A DNA stretch of 64,000 nucleotides from contig CAVZZG010000002.1 in NCBI GenBank assembly GCA_963779685.1, positions 247,170 through 311,169 of the forward strand, written 5' to 3'. This DNA comes from CAVZZG01 sp963779685. GTDB taxonomy: Bacteria; Actinomycetota; Thermoleophilia; Gaiellales; F1-60-MAGs149. The notes under the pieces are model-generated. The model was not told the DNA's origin and did not search any database. It saw only the letters and a list, made by a program, of their open reading frames with translations. Every line of letters starts with the position of its first letter. The first letter of the stretch is position 1. The position numbers and the translations under genes were made by a program. Shown here piece by piece: positions 24,969 through 33,869 of the stretch.

Positions 24969-25207
24969 CGGTGGATGTCGCCTGCGCCAAGGCCGAGCAG
25001 CGTCTGCAGCACTACGTCGACCGGCAGCTCACGGCCGCCGAGGTCGCCGAGGTCGAGGCCCATCTCGCCGTGTGCCCGCCCTGCGCGCGCTGCTACCGGC
25101 TCGAGTCGGAGATGCGCGCCTCGCTCAAGCGGCTGTGCAACGAGCCCTGTCCGGAGGCGCTCAAGGTTCGACTGCGCAACCTCTGCGCCGAGTGCGACTG
25201 CGAGTGA
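24965..25207 (+). CDS. RsrA-like zinc-binding anti-sigma factor
   Basis: Only 80 residues. The ZAS motif is His33-x3-Cys37-x2-Cys40 (EAHLAVCPPC), with Cys7 upstream and extra cysteines at 43, 58, 62, 74, 77 and 79. In RsrA, oxidation of the zinc cysteines releases SigR; the many thiols here fit such a redox switch, though which pair forms the disulfide is not known. ATGA overlap with the sigma gene upstream and GTGA overlap with the SDR gene downstream. Confidence 0.9.
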   Translation: MTVDVACAKAEQRLQHYVDRQLTAAEVAEVEAHLAVCPPCARCYRLESEMRASLKRLCNEPCPEALKVRLRNLCAECDCE

Positions 25208-25977
25208 TCGCCGCCCTGCGGGTGATGGTGACGGCGGGCGGTGCCGGGATCGGCCGGGCGGTCGCCGAGGCGTTCGCCGCCGGCGGTGCCCGCGTCCACG
25301 TCTGCGACGTCGACGCCGATGCTCTCGCGGCGACGGCCGGCGGGCGGGAGTCGATCGTGGCGACGCGGGTCGACGTCACCGATGAGACCGCCATCGATGC
25401 CTGGTTCGAGGGCGCGCTGGCCGACCTGGGCGGTCTCGACGTGCTCGTCAACAACGCCGGCACCTCCGGCCCGACCGCGGCGGTCGAGGACATCGCGTTC
25501 GCGGACTGGCGCCGTTGCCTCGGCGTGTGCCTCGACAGCCAGTTCCTCTGCGCGCGGCGCGCCGCGCCCGTGATGAAGGGCCAGCGCTCGGGGGCGATCA
25601 TCAACCTGTCGTCCACGGCCGGCCTCTTCGGATACGGCCACCGCACCCCGTATGCCGCCGCCAAGTGGGCGGTGATCGGCCTCACCAAGTCGCTCGCGGT
25701 CGAACTCGGCCCGTTCGGCGTGCGCGTCAACGCCATCTGCCCCGGCCCGGTGGAGGGCGATCGCATGGGCCGCGTCATCGAGGCCGAGGCCGCCCTGCGC
25801 GGCGCGACGCCCGCCGCGGTGCGCGACGAGTACACCCGCGGGAGCTCGATCGCCCGCTTCGTGGCACCGTCCGAGATCGCGGACGCCTGCCTGTTCCTGG
25901 CCTCGCCGGCGGCGAAGATGATCTCCGGGCAGGCGCTCGCCGTCGACGGCCACACCGAGACGTTCCACCTCAGCTGA
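25204..25977 (+). CDS. Short-chain dehydrogenase/reductase
   Basis: NAD(P)-dependent oxidoreductase of 257 residues, starting at the GTG that overlaps the anti-sigma stop. Cofactor motif TAGGAGIGRAVAEAF, structural NNAG, catalytic Ser in INLSSTAG, and Tyr/Lys in YAAAKWA are all present. Asp after the second strand (CDVDAD) suggests NAD rather than NADP. The unusual TAGGAGIG, with Ala instead of Gly after Thr, is still within family limits. Substrate unknown; co-transcription with a redox sigma factor hints at a detoxification role. Confidence 0.88.
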   Translation: MIAALRVMVTAGGAGIGRAVAEAFAAGGARVHVCDVDADALAATAGGRESIVATRVDVTDETAIDAWFEGALADLGGLDVLVNNAGTSGPTAAVEDIAFADWRRCLGVCLDSQFLCARRAAPVMKGQRSGAIINLSSTAGLFGYGHRTPYAAAKWAVIGLTKSLAVELGPFGVRVNAICPGPVEGDRMGRVIEAEAALRGATPAAVRDEYTRGSSIARFVAPSEIADACLFLASPAAKMISGQALAVDGHTETFHLS

Positions 25978-25981
25978 CACC

Positions 25982-26917
25982 GTGTCCCTTCCGCTGCAGC
26001 CGCCGATCGAACCGCAGCTCGCGAAGCCCGCGAAGGAGCTCCCGCTCGGCGAGGGCTTCGTCTACGAGCCGAAGTGGGACGGTTTCCGGACGATCGCGTT
26101 CGTCGACGACGGCGAGGTGTACCTGCAGTCCCGTGGCTCGCGGCCCCTGCAGCGGTACTTCCCCGAGCTCGTGCTGCCGGCCGGCCGCTACGTCCTCGAC
26201 GGCGAGATCGTCATCCTCGACGAGGACGGGCGTCCCCGCTTCGAGGCGCTCCAGGCCCGCCTGCATCCGGCCGAGTCGCGGGTCAACCGGCTCGCCGCGG
26301 AGACACCGGCCACGCTCATCGCCTTCGACCTGCTGGCGCACGACGACGAGGTGCTGCTCGACCGGCCGTTCGCCGAGCGCCGCGCCCGTCTGGAGGCCAT
26401 CACCGGTGCGACCCCGGCCAGCGCCGACCCCGCACAGGCCGAGCGGTGGCTGGACACCACGGAGGGTGTGATCGCCAAGGAGCTGGCGGCACCCTATCGC
26501 CCCGGCAAGCGCCTCGGCATGTTCAAGGTCAAGCGCGTGCGCACCGTCGACGCGGTCGTGGTCGGCTACCGGCCGGGCGTCGACGAGGGCACGATCGGGT
26601 CGCTGATCCTCGGCATGTACGACGCGGGCGGTGCGCTGCACGTGATGGGCCATTCATCGGGCTTCTCGGGGCGGCTGAAGCGCGACCTCGTCGCGCGTGT
26701 CCTGCCGTACGAGACGGGCGAGCGCGGCAGCGGCGATGCCAGTCGCTGGTCGGCTGGCCGCGACCTCGAGTGGGTCTCGCTGCGCCCGGAACTCGTGGTC
26801 GAGGTGTCCTTCGACCACGCCTCCGGTGGTCGCATCCGCCACGGCGCCCGTCTGCTGCGCTTCCGCGACGACAAGCCGCCCCGCGAGTGCCTCCTGGTGG
26901 AGGAGCTCGAGACGTGA
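25982..26917 (+). CDS. ATP-dependent DNA ligase (LigC-like)
   Basis: Seals DNA nicks through a ligase-AMP intermediate. The 311-residue protein has the adenylation motif EPKWDGFR with the nucleophilic Lys, then VLDGEIVIL (motif III), IAFDLL (IIIa), EGVIAKEL (IV) and MFKVKRVRTVDAVVVG (V). The OB-fold domain completes the C-terminus. There is no polymerase or nuclease domain, so it is the stand-alone LigC type of mycobacteria, associated with base-excision repair. The GTG start lies 4 bp after the SDR stop, and the stop overlaps the next GTG. Confidence 0.92.
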   Translation: MSLPLQPPIEPQLAKPAKELPLGEGFVYEPKWDGFRTIAFVDDGEVYLQSRGSRPLQRYFPELVLPAGRYVLDGEIVILDEDGRPRFEALQARLHPAESRVNRLAAETPATLIAFDLLAHDDEVLLDRPFAERRARLEAITGATPASADPAQAERWLDTTEGVIAKELAAPYRPGKRLGMFKVKRVRTVDAVVVGYRPGVDEGTIGSLILGMYDAGGALHVMGHSSGFSGRLKRDLVARVLPYETGERGSGDASRWSAGRDLEWVSLRPELVVEVSFDHASGGRIRHGARLLRFRDDKPPRECLLVEELET

Positions 26918-27807
26918 TCGCCGGGCAAGTCGGCCTCGGCACGGTCGGCCGGATCTTCGCGGGCCATCTCGTCGCGGCCGCCGACGAGCTCCACGTCTAC
27001 GACGTCGACCCGGCCGCCTGTGAGATCGTGCGGGCCATGGGGGGCCGGGTCTCGTCGTCGCCCGCGGCCGTCGGCGATGCCAGCGACCTGGTGCTCGTGT
27101 CCCTGCCCGACCCCCCGGCGGCGGAATCCGCCCTGCTGGGGCCCGGCGGGCTGGTGGCCGAAGGCCGGCCGGGCATCGTCGTCGTCGACACCTCGACCGT
27201 CGACCCCGGCACCTCGCGCCGGGTGGCAGCGGCCGCGGCCGCCCGCGGTATCGGCTACCTCGACGCGCCCATCTCCGGCGGCGAGCCGATGTCGGGTGGC
27301 GTCGACGGTGCTCGGCGCGCCAACGTCACCTTCATGGTCGGGGGCGAGGCCACCGACCTCGAGCGCGCCCGGCCGCTCATGAACGTGCTCGGCGCGCACG
27401 TCCACCACGTCGGGCCGGCCGGCTCGGGCACGGTCGTGAAGCTGATCTCGAACCTCTGCTCGGGCATCTACGCGCTGGTCGCCGCCGAGGCGTTCGCGAT
27501 CGGCGAGGCGGCCGGCTTCACCGCCGCGCAGCTGACGGCCGTGTTCCGCGATACGGACGCCAAGAGCTTCTTCATGACCGACTACCTCGTCCCCCGCCTG
27601 CTGGCCGGCGCCCTCGACCCGGGCTTCGCGATCGCCCTGCAGCTGAAGGACCACCGGCTGGCGTCGGAGCTGGCAGGGTCGCTCGGCGTCGAGGCGCCTT
27701 TGAACGACCTCGCGGTCGCCGCGTACGAGCGGATGTGCGACGCCGGCCTGGCGAGGCGCGACGTGACCGCGGCGATCCCCTTCGCGAGCTCGAGCTCCGA
27801 CGGGTAG
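26914..27807 (+). CDS. 3-hydroxyisobutyrate dehydrogenase-family oxidoreductase
   Basis: NAD(P)-dependent beta-hydroxyacid dehydrogenase, 297 residues. The protein begins unusually close to its cofactor motif (VIAGQVGLGTVGRIFAGHL). Other motifs are DTSTVDPGTSRR, DAPISGGEPMSGGVDGA and the catalytic Lys in GSGTVVKLISNL. Hydroxyisobutyrate, tartronate-semialdehyde or a related acid are possible substrates. Last gene of the sigR-like unit, followed by a two-tier hairpin before the convergent MocR gene. Confidence 0.9.
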   Translation: MIAGQVGLGTVGRIFAGHLVAAADELHVYDVDPAACEIVRAMGGRVSSSPAAVGDASDLVLVSLPDPPAAESALLGPGGLVAEGRPGIVVVDTSTVDPGTSRRVAAAAAARGIGYLDAPISGGEPMSGGVDGARRANVTFMVGGEATDLERARPLMNVLGAHVHHVGPAGSGTVVKLISNLCSGIYALVAAEAFAIGEAAGFTAAQLTAVFRDTDAKSFFMTDYLVPRLLAGALDPGFAIALQLKDHRLASELAGSLGVEAPLNDLAVAAYERMCDAGLARRDVTAAIPFASSSSDG

Positions 27808-27811
27808 CGGA

Positions 27812-27844
27812 GGGCGGTCTGGCGGCAGCGCCGCCCGGTCGCCC
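27812..27844. terminator. Two-tier hairpin between convergent genes
   Basis: Inner stem GGCGGC (27821-27826) with GCCGCC (27830-27835), outer GGGCG with CGCCC. No T-run. Confidence 0.4.
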
Positions 27845-27853
27845 GCCACGGCC

Positions 27854-29311
27854 CTACACGGTCAGCCCGTCGTCCTCGAAGGTGCGTCCACGGCCGGCCG
27901 GCGCCGCTGCATCGCGCAGGGCGAGCGCCAGTCGCGCGAGACCACGGTCCGCCTCGGCGTCGGTAGCGGTCGAAAACGACAGCCGCAGGTGGGCCGTCGG
28001 TACCCCCGGCGGCACGTAGGTCTGGCCGGGCGAGACGATCACTCCCCGGTCTGCGGCGCGGGCGAAGACCTCCTCCTCGGTGACGCGCTCGGGCAGCCGG
28101 AGCCAGAGGTTGAACCCGGCCTGCGGCGACAGCCACGACGCGCGGCCGCCCAGCCGCCGCTCCAGGATGCGGATGAACGCGTCGCGGCGGGCTCGGTACA
28201 GCAGCCGCACGCGCTCCAGGTGCTCCTCGGCTTCCGGCCGGGCCAGGTAGCGGGCCAGGGCATGCACGAGCGGCGGCGAGGTGTAGCGATCGGCCACGAG
28301 CTTGGTCGCGAGCACGCGCCGATCGAGCGAGGGCGGTGCCAGCAGCACTCCCAGCCGCAGGCCCGGCAGCACGGTCTTGGCGTAGCTCTTCACGAGCAGC
28401 ACCGGCGCCTCCGGGTCGCAGGCCGCGATCGGCGGCGGCACCGGGCCGTCGTGCACCAGTTCGGCACCGGTGTCGTCCTCGATGATCACGAGGCCCGTCT
28501 CGGCCGAGAGCGCCGCCAGCCGCTCCCGGCGGTCCTGCGCCAGGACGGTGCCGGTGGCGTTGTTGCCGGTCGGATTGCAGAACAGGAGCCGCGGCCGTTC
28601 GCTACGGACGGCATCCTCGACGCCCTCGACCTGCAGGCCGTGCGAGTCGGCCGGCACCGGGACGATCCGCGCCCGCGCCGCGACCAGCGAGTCGATCGCA
28701 CCGGCGTAGGTCGGGGTCTCGCACAGCACCGTGTCGCCCGGCTCGACCAGCGCGCGTACGGCGAGGTCGATCGCCTGCTGGCCCGAGGTGGTCACGAGCA
28801 CCGCCTCGGGATCGGCCTGGAATCCGCGGGCCCGCCAGGCGAGGGCGACGAGGTCGCGCAGTGCCGGGTCGCCACGAGGGTGGCCGTAGGCGAACAGCCG
28901 CGTCCCCTCGCTGCGTACGACGGCCTCCAGTTCGGCCGCGACCGCCGCCGCGATCTCGTCATCCACGATCGGCACCCCGGCGGACAGGTTGATGGTGCCG
29001 GGCCGCTGCGCCGCCGCCAGACGCTCCTGCAGCTCGAGCGTCGCGGACGGCGTCGGCGGCCGGCGCCGCACACCGACGTCGACCAGCGCGCCGTTGCCGG
29101 CCTGGCCCCGCGCCACGTAGGTGCCGCGACCAACCCGGGCGACGACGCGCCCCTCGCGGGCGAGCATCGCGTACGCCTCGCCGGCGACGGCGGCCGAGAC
29201 GTGCGCCGTGGCCGCCGTGGTCCGTACCGGCGGCAGCCGGTCTCCGGGTGCCAGCTCGCCGGCGTCGATCTGAGCCCGGATCTGCGCGGCGACCTCGGAG
29301 GCGAGCGACAT
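27854..29311 (-). CDS. MocR/GabR-type regulator: GntR domain fused to PLP aminotransferase fold
   Basis: Transcription factor of 485 residues. The N-terminal winged helix (about 1-75) has MSLASEVAAQIRAQIDAGELAPG and the GntR motif LPPVRTTAATAHVSAAVAGEAYAML. An aminotransferase class I fold follows, with the PLP lysine in VKSYAKTVLPGLRLG, NPTGNNATG and the phosphate-binding TSGQQAIDLA. Members respond to PLP or amino compounds and usually regulate a neighbouring gene; the divergent neighbour here is heme A synthase, an unusual target. GGGGG lies just upstream of the ATG. Confidence 0.9.
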   Translation of the reverse strand: MSLASEVAAQIRAQIDAGELAPGDRLPPVRTTAATAHVSAAVAGEAYAMLAREGRVVARVGRGTYVARGQAGNGALVDVGVRRRPPTPSATLELQERLAAAQRPGTINLSAGVPIVDDEIAAAVAAELEAVVRSEGTRLFAYGHPRGDPALRDLVALAWRARGFQADPEAVLVTTSGQQAIDLAVRALVEPGDTVLCETPTYAGAIDSLVAARARIVPVPADSHGLQVEGVEDAVRSERPRLLFCNPTGNNATGTVLAQDRRERLAALSAETGLVIIEDDTGAELVHDGPVPPPIAACDPEAPVLLVKSYAKTVLPGLRLGVLLAPPSLDRRVLATKLVADRYTSPPLVHALARYLARPEAEEHLERVRLLYRARRDAFIRILERRLGGRASWLSPQAGFNLWLRLPERVTEEEVFARAADRGVIVSPGQTYVPPGVPTAHLRLSFSTATDAEADRGLARLALALRDAAAPAGRGRTFEDDGLTV

Positions 29312-29364
29312 GCCCCCTATCGTCGCACGGCTCCGGTACCGGCGCCACGGAGCGAACCCCGATG

Positions 29365-29370
29365 TAGGCT
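29365..29370 (+). promoter_or_regulatory. -10 hexamer TAGGCT
   Basis: Ends 6 nt before the GTG of the heme A synthase gene. Confidence 0.55.
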
Positions 29371-29376
29371 GGCCGG

Positions 29377-30291
29377 GTGTCGTTCCGCCGGCTGTTCGCG
29401 CCCGAGCAGTTCCCCCGCTGGGTGCTCGCCACCTTCATCGCGCTCTACGTCAACCTGCTCTCCGGCGCGCTGGTGCGGGTGACGAACTCGGGTCTCGGCT
29501 GCCCCGACTGGCCGCTCTGCCACGGCGGGCCGGCGCCGCCGCTGGCGGGCCACGCGATCATCGAGTTCTCCAACCGCGTGTTTGCGTTCACGGTGATCGT
29601 GGTCACGATCGCGAACGCCGTGGTGGCGTGGCGCGGCGTGCGATCGTCGAACCGGCTCCAGTTCCGGCTGGCGCTCGCGGTCGCGATCCTCACGCTCGCG
29701 CAGGGCCCGCTCGGCGGCATCACGATCATCACGGGGCTCAACCCGATCGTGGTCGGCAGCCACTTCCTGCTCTTCATGGTCGACCTCTCGGTGGCGACCG
29801 TGTTGCTGGTCGACGTCCGCGGCGACTCGCCGCCGGTCCCCCGCCCCGGCTGGCTCTCGGCGGCGGTGATCGCGCTGCTCGTCTGGACGTTCGCGCTGAT
29901 CGTGTCCGGCTCGGTGGTGACGATGTCCGGCACCCACCCGGGCTCGGACAACGTCCCGCGACTCTGGAACCTCCTCGACGCCGCCTACTGGCACGTCCGC
30001 ATCGCGGCCTCGTTCGTGGCAGTCCTGGCCGCGTTCCTGTTCGCGACGGCGCGGCTCGAGGTGACGAACCACCGCGTCCCGAGGCTGGCGTGGCTGGTGG
30101 TCGCGTTGACCGCCGCGCAGATCCTGATCGGCGAGTGGCAGTGGCGCAACCAGCTGCCGTGGTGGTCGACCTGGCTGCACGTCGCCACCGCGACGGGCCT
30201 CTGGGCGGCGACGGTCGCGCTCGGGTGGTCACTGCTCAGTTCTTCCACGGCCCCCAGCCGCTCACCCGCTGCGGTGCGATCCGCAGCGTGA
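29377..30291 (+). CDS. ctaA: Heme A synthase (COX15/CtaA family)
   Basis: Oxidises the C8 methyl of heme O to make heme A for cytochrome aa3 oxidase, in the membrane. The 304 residues form eight membrane segments in two similar halves. The motif VTNSGLGCPDWPLCHGG after the first segment carries the two loop cysteines, and heme-ligand histidines are at GHAIIEFSNR and GSHFLLFM in the first half and YWHVRIAAS and WLHVATATG in the second. Its last 56 bp overlap the convergent PPOX gene. No oxidase subunit lies in this window. Confidence 0.93.
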   Translation: MSFRRLFAPEQFPRWVLATFIALYVNLLSGALVRVTNSGLGCPDWPLCHGGPAPPLAGHAIIEFSNRVFAFTVIVVTIANAVVAWRGVRSSNRLQFRLALAVAILTLAQGPLGGITIITGLNPIVVGSHFLLFMVDLSVATVLLVDVRGDSPPVPRPGWLSAAVIALLVWTFALIVSGSVVTMSGTHPGSDNVPRLWNLLDAAYWHVRIAASFVAVLAAFLFATARLEVTNHRVPRLAWLVVALTAAQILIGEWQWRNQLPWWSTWLHVATATGLWAATVALGWSLLSSSTAPSRSPAAVRSAA

Positions 30292-30655
30292 ATCCCGGTG
30301 GCGGGTCGTCCATCGTGGGGAACGTGCGGTCGTCGCCGAAGTAGACGTGGGCCAGACGCTGCAGCACCTCGGCGCCGCCACCCTCGACGATCCGCGCCGT
30401 GCCGTAGACGACCAGGTACTCGTCGATGTCCATCGCGTTCCTGGTGGGCGACTCGAAGGACAGCGCCACGCGCGGGTCGCGGGTGACGTTCTCGAGCTTG
30501 CGGTGGCGGGCGAGATGTCCCGAGACGATCTCGTCGCCGTCGAGACCCACCCAGACGCAGGTGACCTGTGGGCTCCCGTCCGGGTTCAGGGTGACGAGAT
30601 GCGCGAGCGCATCGGATTCGATCAGGGCGCGGGCGGCATCGTTGAGGACGGACAT
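30236..30655 (-). CDS. PPOX-class (flavin/F420) small oxidoreductase
   Basis: Split-barrel protein of 139 residues, related to pyridoxamine-phosphate oxidases and, in actinobacteria, to F420-dependent reductases. Motifs are AHLVTLNPDGSPQVTCVWVG, HRKLENVTRDPRVALSFE and the ending RVSGWGPW. CGGAGG precedes the ATG. The tail overlaps the ctaA tail by 56 bp on the opposite strand; both C-termini look genuine. The choice between FMN and F420 cannot be made by eye. Confidence 0.87.
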   Translation of the reverse strand: MSVLNDAARALIESDALAHLVTLNPDGSPQVTCVWVGLDGDEIVSGHLARHRKLENVTRDPRVALSFESPTRNAMDIDEYLVVYGTARIVEGGGAEVLQRLAHVYFGDDRTFPTMDDPPPGFTLRIAPQRVSGWGPWKN

Positions 30656-30733
30656 GTGGCCTCCGGGCGTTGCGGTGCCGACATGATCGAGGTTCCCGGC
30701 GAGCTTCGCGAGGCGATGGCGTAGTCACCACTG

Positions 30734-30758
30734 GCGCCGGCCGTGCAGCGGCCGGCGC
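30734..30758 (-). terminator. Strong hairpin after the aldo-keto reductase stop
   Basis: Ten-base stem GCGCCGGCCG / CGGCCGGCGC with loop TGCAG, touching the stop codon at 30759. It ends the operon running from 36298. Confidence 0.6.
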
Positions 30759-31750
<992 letters not shown>

Positions 31751-31751
<1 letters not shown>

Positions 31752-32464
31752 CAGACCGCCGTGTACCCGGCGTCGACCGGGACGACGGCGCCGGTGATGT
31801 AGCTGGCCGCGTCCGAGCAGAGGAAGACGACGACCCGGGCGATCTCGTCGGCCGCCGCGAGCCTGCCCATCGGGATCGTCGCCATCGCCATCCGCTGCAG
31901 CTCCTCGTCGGTGGCCGGCCGGTCGCGACCGCCGGAGCGGAGCATCGGCGTGTCGACCTCGCCCGGCGCGACGGCGTTGATGCGGATGCCGTCGCGGGCG
32001 TGGTCGGCCGCCATGGCCCTGGTCAGCTGGTGCACCGCGCCCTTGGCGGCGCAGTACGCGGCGTGCCCGCGGCCGCCGACCGAGCCCCAGATCGACCCGA
32101 AGTTGACGATCGCGCCCGATCCCCGTGCCTGCATCGCGCGCACGGCGGCGCGGCTCATGAAGAAGGTGCCGTCGACGTTGACCGCGAACTGCCGCCGCCA
32201 GTCGTCGTCGCTCGTCCCGAGCGCGTCCGCCCGCACGATGGTGCCGGCCGCGTTGACGAGCGAGTCCACCCGGCCGTGCGCGGCCAGTGCCCCGTCCACG
32301 GCCTGAGCGCAGGCCGCCGGGTCGGTGACGTCGCAGGCGACGATGCCGCCGCCGGCCCGCAGGTCGATGCCGACCACGGCCGCGCCGGCCTCCCGCAGCA
32401 GTCGTGCCGTCGCAGCGCCCATGCCCGACGCCGCTCCGGTCACGATCGCGACCCTGCCCTCCAT
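31751..32464 (-). CDS. Short-chain dehydrogenase/reductase
   Basis: Classical SDR of 237 residues. TGAASGMGAATARLL binds the cofactor, Asp after strand two (GIDLRAG) points to NAD, NAAG is conserved, and the active site is Ser in VNFGSIWGS with Tyr/Lys in YCAAKGA. Lies third in the operon with the GcvT-fused dehydrogenase and the DAO-type oxidase. Its stop TGA shares one base with the next ATG. Substrate not identifiable. Confidence 0.9.
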
Positions 32465-32474
32465 CGCCGGCAGT

Positions 32475-33869
32475 CTACCGGGGGGCGATGAACGGCTGGA
32501 TGAGCTTCACCCGCCGCGCCGTGTGATCGAGGCCGCCCTCGACCCCGTCGGCCGAGCCGAGGATGCTGACGATCGAGCGCGAGGCCACGAACCGCAGGGG
32601 CTCGGGCTCCCAGTTGCGGCTACGGTGGCCGACCCACGGCATCGTCACCAGGTCGGTCGTGCGGCGCAGGATCAGATCGGCGAGCGTCCGGCCCGAGATG
32701 TTCGCCTGCAGCACGCCGTGCCCGGAGTAGCCGCCGGCCGCCGCGAGCCCCGTGACCGGGTCGTACGTGACCGAACTGCACCAGTCGCGAGGCACCGCCA
32801 GCGCGCCGCCCCAGTGGTGGGTGATGGAGGCGTCGGCCGCTGCCGGGAAGTGGCGGCGCAGGGTGGAAGCGAGCCGCTGGCGGACGTCGTCGCTGCGCTC
32901 GCAGCGCTCGTCGAGGGGCGAGCCGAGCCGGTACGGCGCGCCGCGGCCGCCGATCGCGATGCGGCCGTCGGTGGTGCGCTGGGCGTAGAAGAACAGATGC
33001 CGGAAGTCCGCCACCGTCAGCCCGTCGCGCCAGCCGAGATCGTCCCACACCCCGGTGGACAGCGGCTCGGTGGCGATCATCAGCGAGTACAGCGGCAGGA
33101 ATCGTCGCCGTTCGCGTGGCAGCTGCACCGTGAAGCTCTCGGTGGCCCGGACGACGGTCGCCGCCCGCACCGTGCCGCCGGTGCAGAGCGCGCGGCCCGG
33201 CTGGATGTCGACGACCGGCGAGCGCTCCGCGATCAGGACGCCGTGCCGCTCGCACGCATCGGCCAGCCCGCGCGCGAGCCGCGCGGGGTCGACCCGGGCG
33301 CAGTGCGGGGAGTGCATGGCACCGAGGGCGCTGCGGGCGTGGACGTGGGCATCGAGGTCGGCCGGCGAGAGTTCCTGCACGTCGGCGGCACCCCAGCCGA
33401 GGTGGCGCTTGCGCTTGATGCTGGCGCGCATGCGCTCCAGCTGCGGCCGGCTGGCCGCGATCGTGACGGTGCCCTGCTTGGAGAAGCCGCAGTCGATGCC
33501 CTCGGCCACCACCACCCGCCCGATCTCGTCGACCGTGCGGAACGTCTCCCGCTCGGCGCGGCGGACGGCGTCTTCGCCGTGGCTCCTCGCCAGCCGCGAG
33601 GGCATCGACGCCATCCCGGCCGATACCCAGCCGCCGTTGCGGCCGCTGGCGCCGAACCCGGCGATCTCACGTTCCAGCACCGTCACCCGCAGGTCGGGCT
33701 GGAGCGTCTTCAGGTAGTAGGCCGTCCACAGCCCCGTGAACCCGGCGCCCACGATGGCGACGTCGCAGTCGGCGTCATCCGCCACCGCCGGCCGCGGTTC
33801 GAGACCGCCCTGCAGGCCCTCGAGCCACAGGCTGCGGTTGCGGTAGCGCCGCTCGAGCGCGGACGTCAC
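32475..33869 (-). CDS. FAD-dependent amino-acid/amine oxidase (DAO family)
   Basis: Oxidises a secondary or primary amine, as in gamma-glutamylputrescine oxidase and related enzymes; 464 residues. The Rossmann motif is DVAIVGAGFTGLWTAYYL, followed by FGASGRNGGWVSAG, which matches the PuuB group. The C-terminal FAD-contact segment is GYSGHGVLQANISGRTLAD. The GTG at 33869 overlaps the upstream stop (GTGA) and gives the usual N-terminus; a longer ORF upstream lies inside that gene. Probably works with the GcvT-fused dehydrogenase on methylated amines. Confidence 0.9.
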   Translation of the reverse strand: MTSALERRYRNRSLWLEGLQGGLEPRPAVADDADCDVAIVGAGFTGLWTAYYLKTLQPDLRVTVLEREIAGFGASGRNGGWVSAGMASMPSRLARSHGEDAVRRAERETFRTVDEIGRVVVAEGIDCGFSKQGTVTIAASRPQLERMRASIKRKRHLGWGAADVQELSPADLDAHVHARSALGAMHSPHCARVDPARLARGLADACERHGVLIAERSPVVDIQPGRALCTGGTVRAATVVRATESFTVQLPRERRRFLPLYSLMIATEPLSTGVWDDLGWRDGLTVADFRHLFFYAQRTTDGRIAIGGRGAPYRLGSPLDERCERSDDVRQRLASTLRRHFPAAADASITHHWGGALAVPRDWCSSVTYDPVTGLAAAGGYSGHGVLQANISGRTLADLILRRTTDLVTMPWVGHRSRNWEPEPLRFVASRSIVSILGSADGVEGGLDHTARRVKLIQPFIAPR

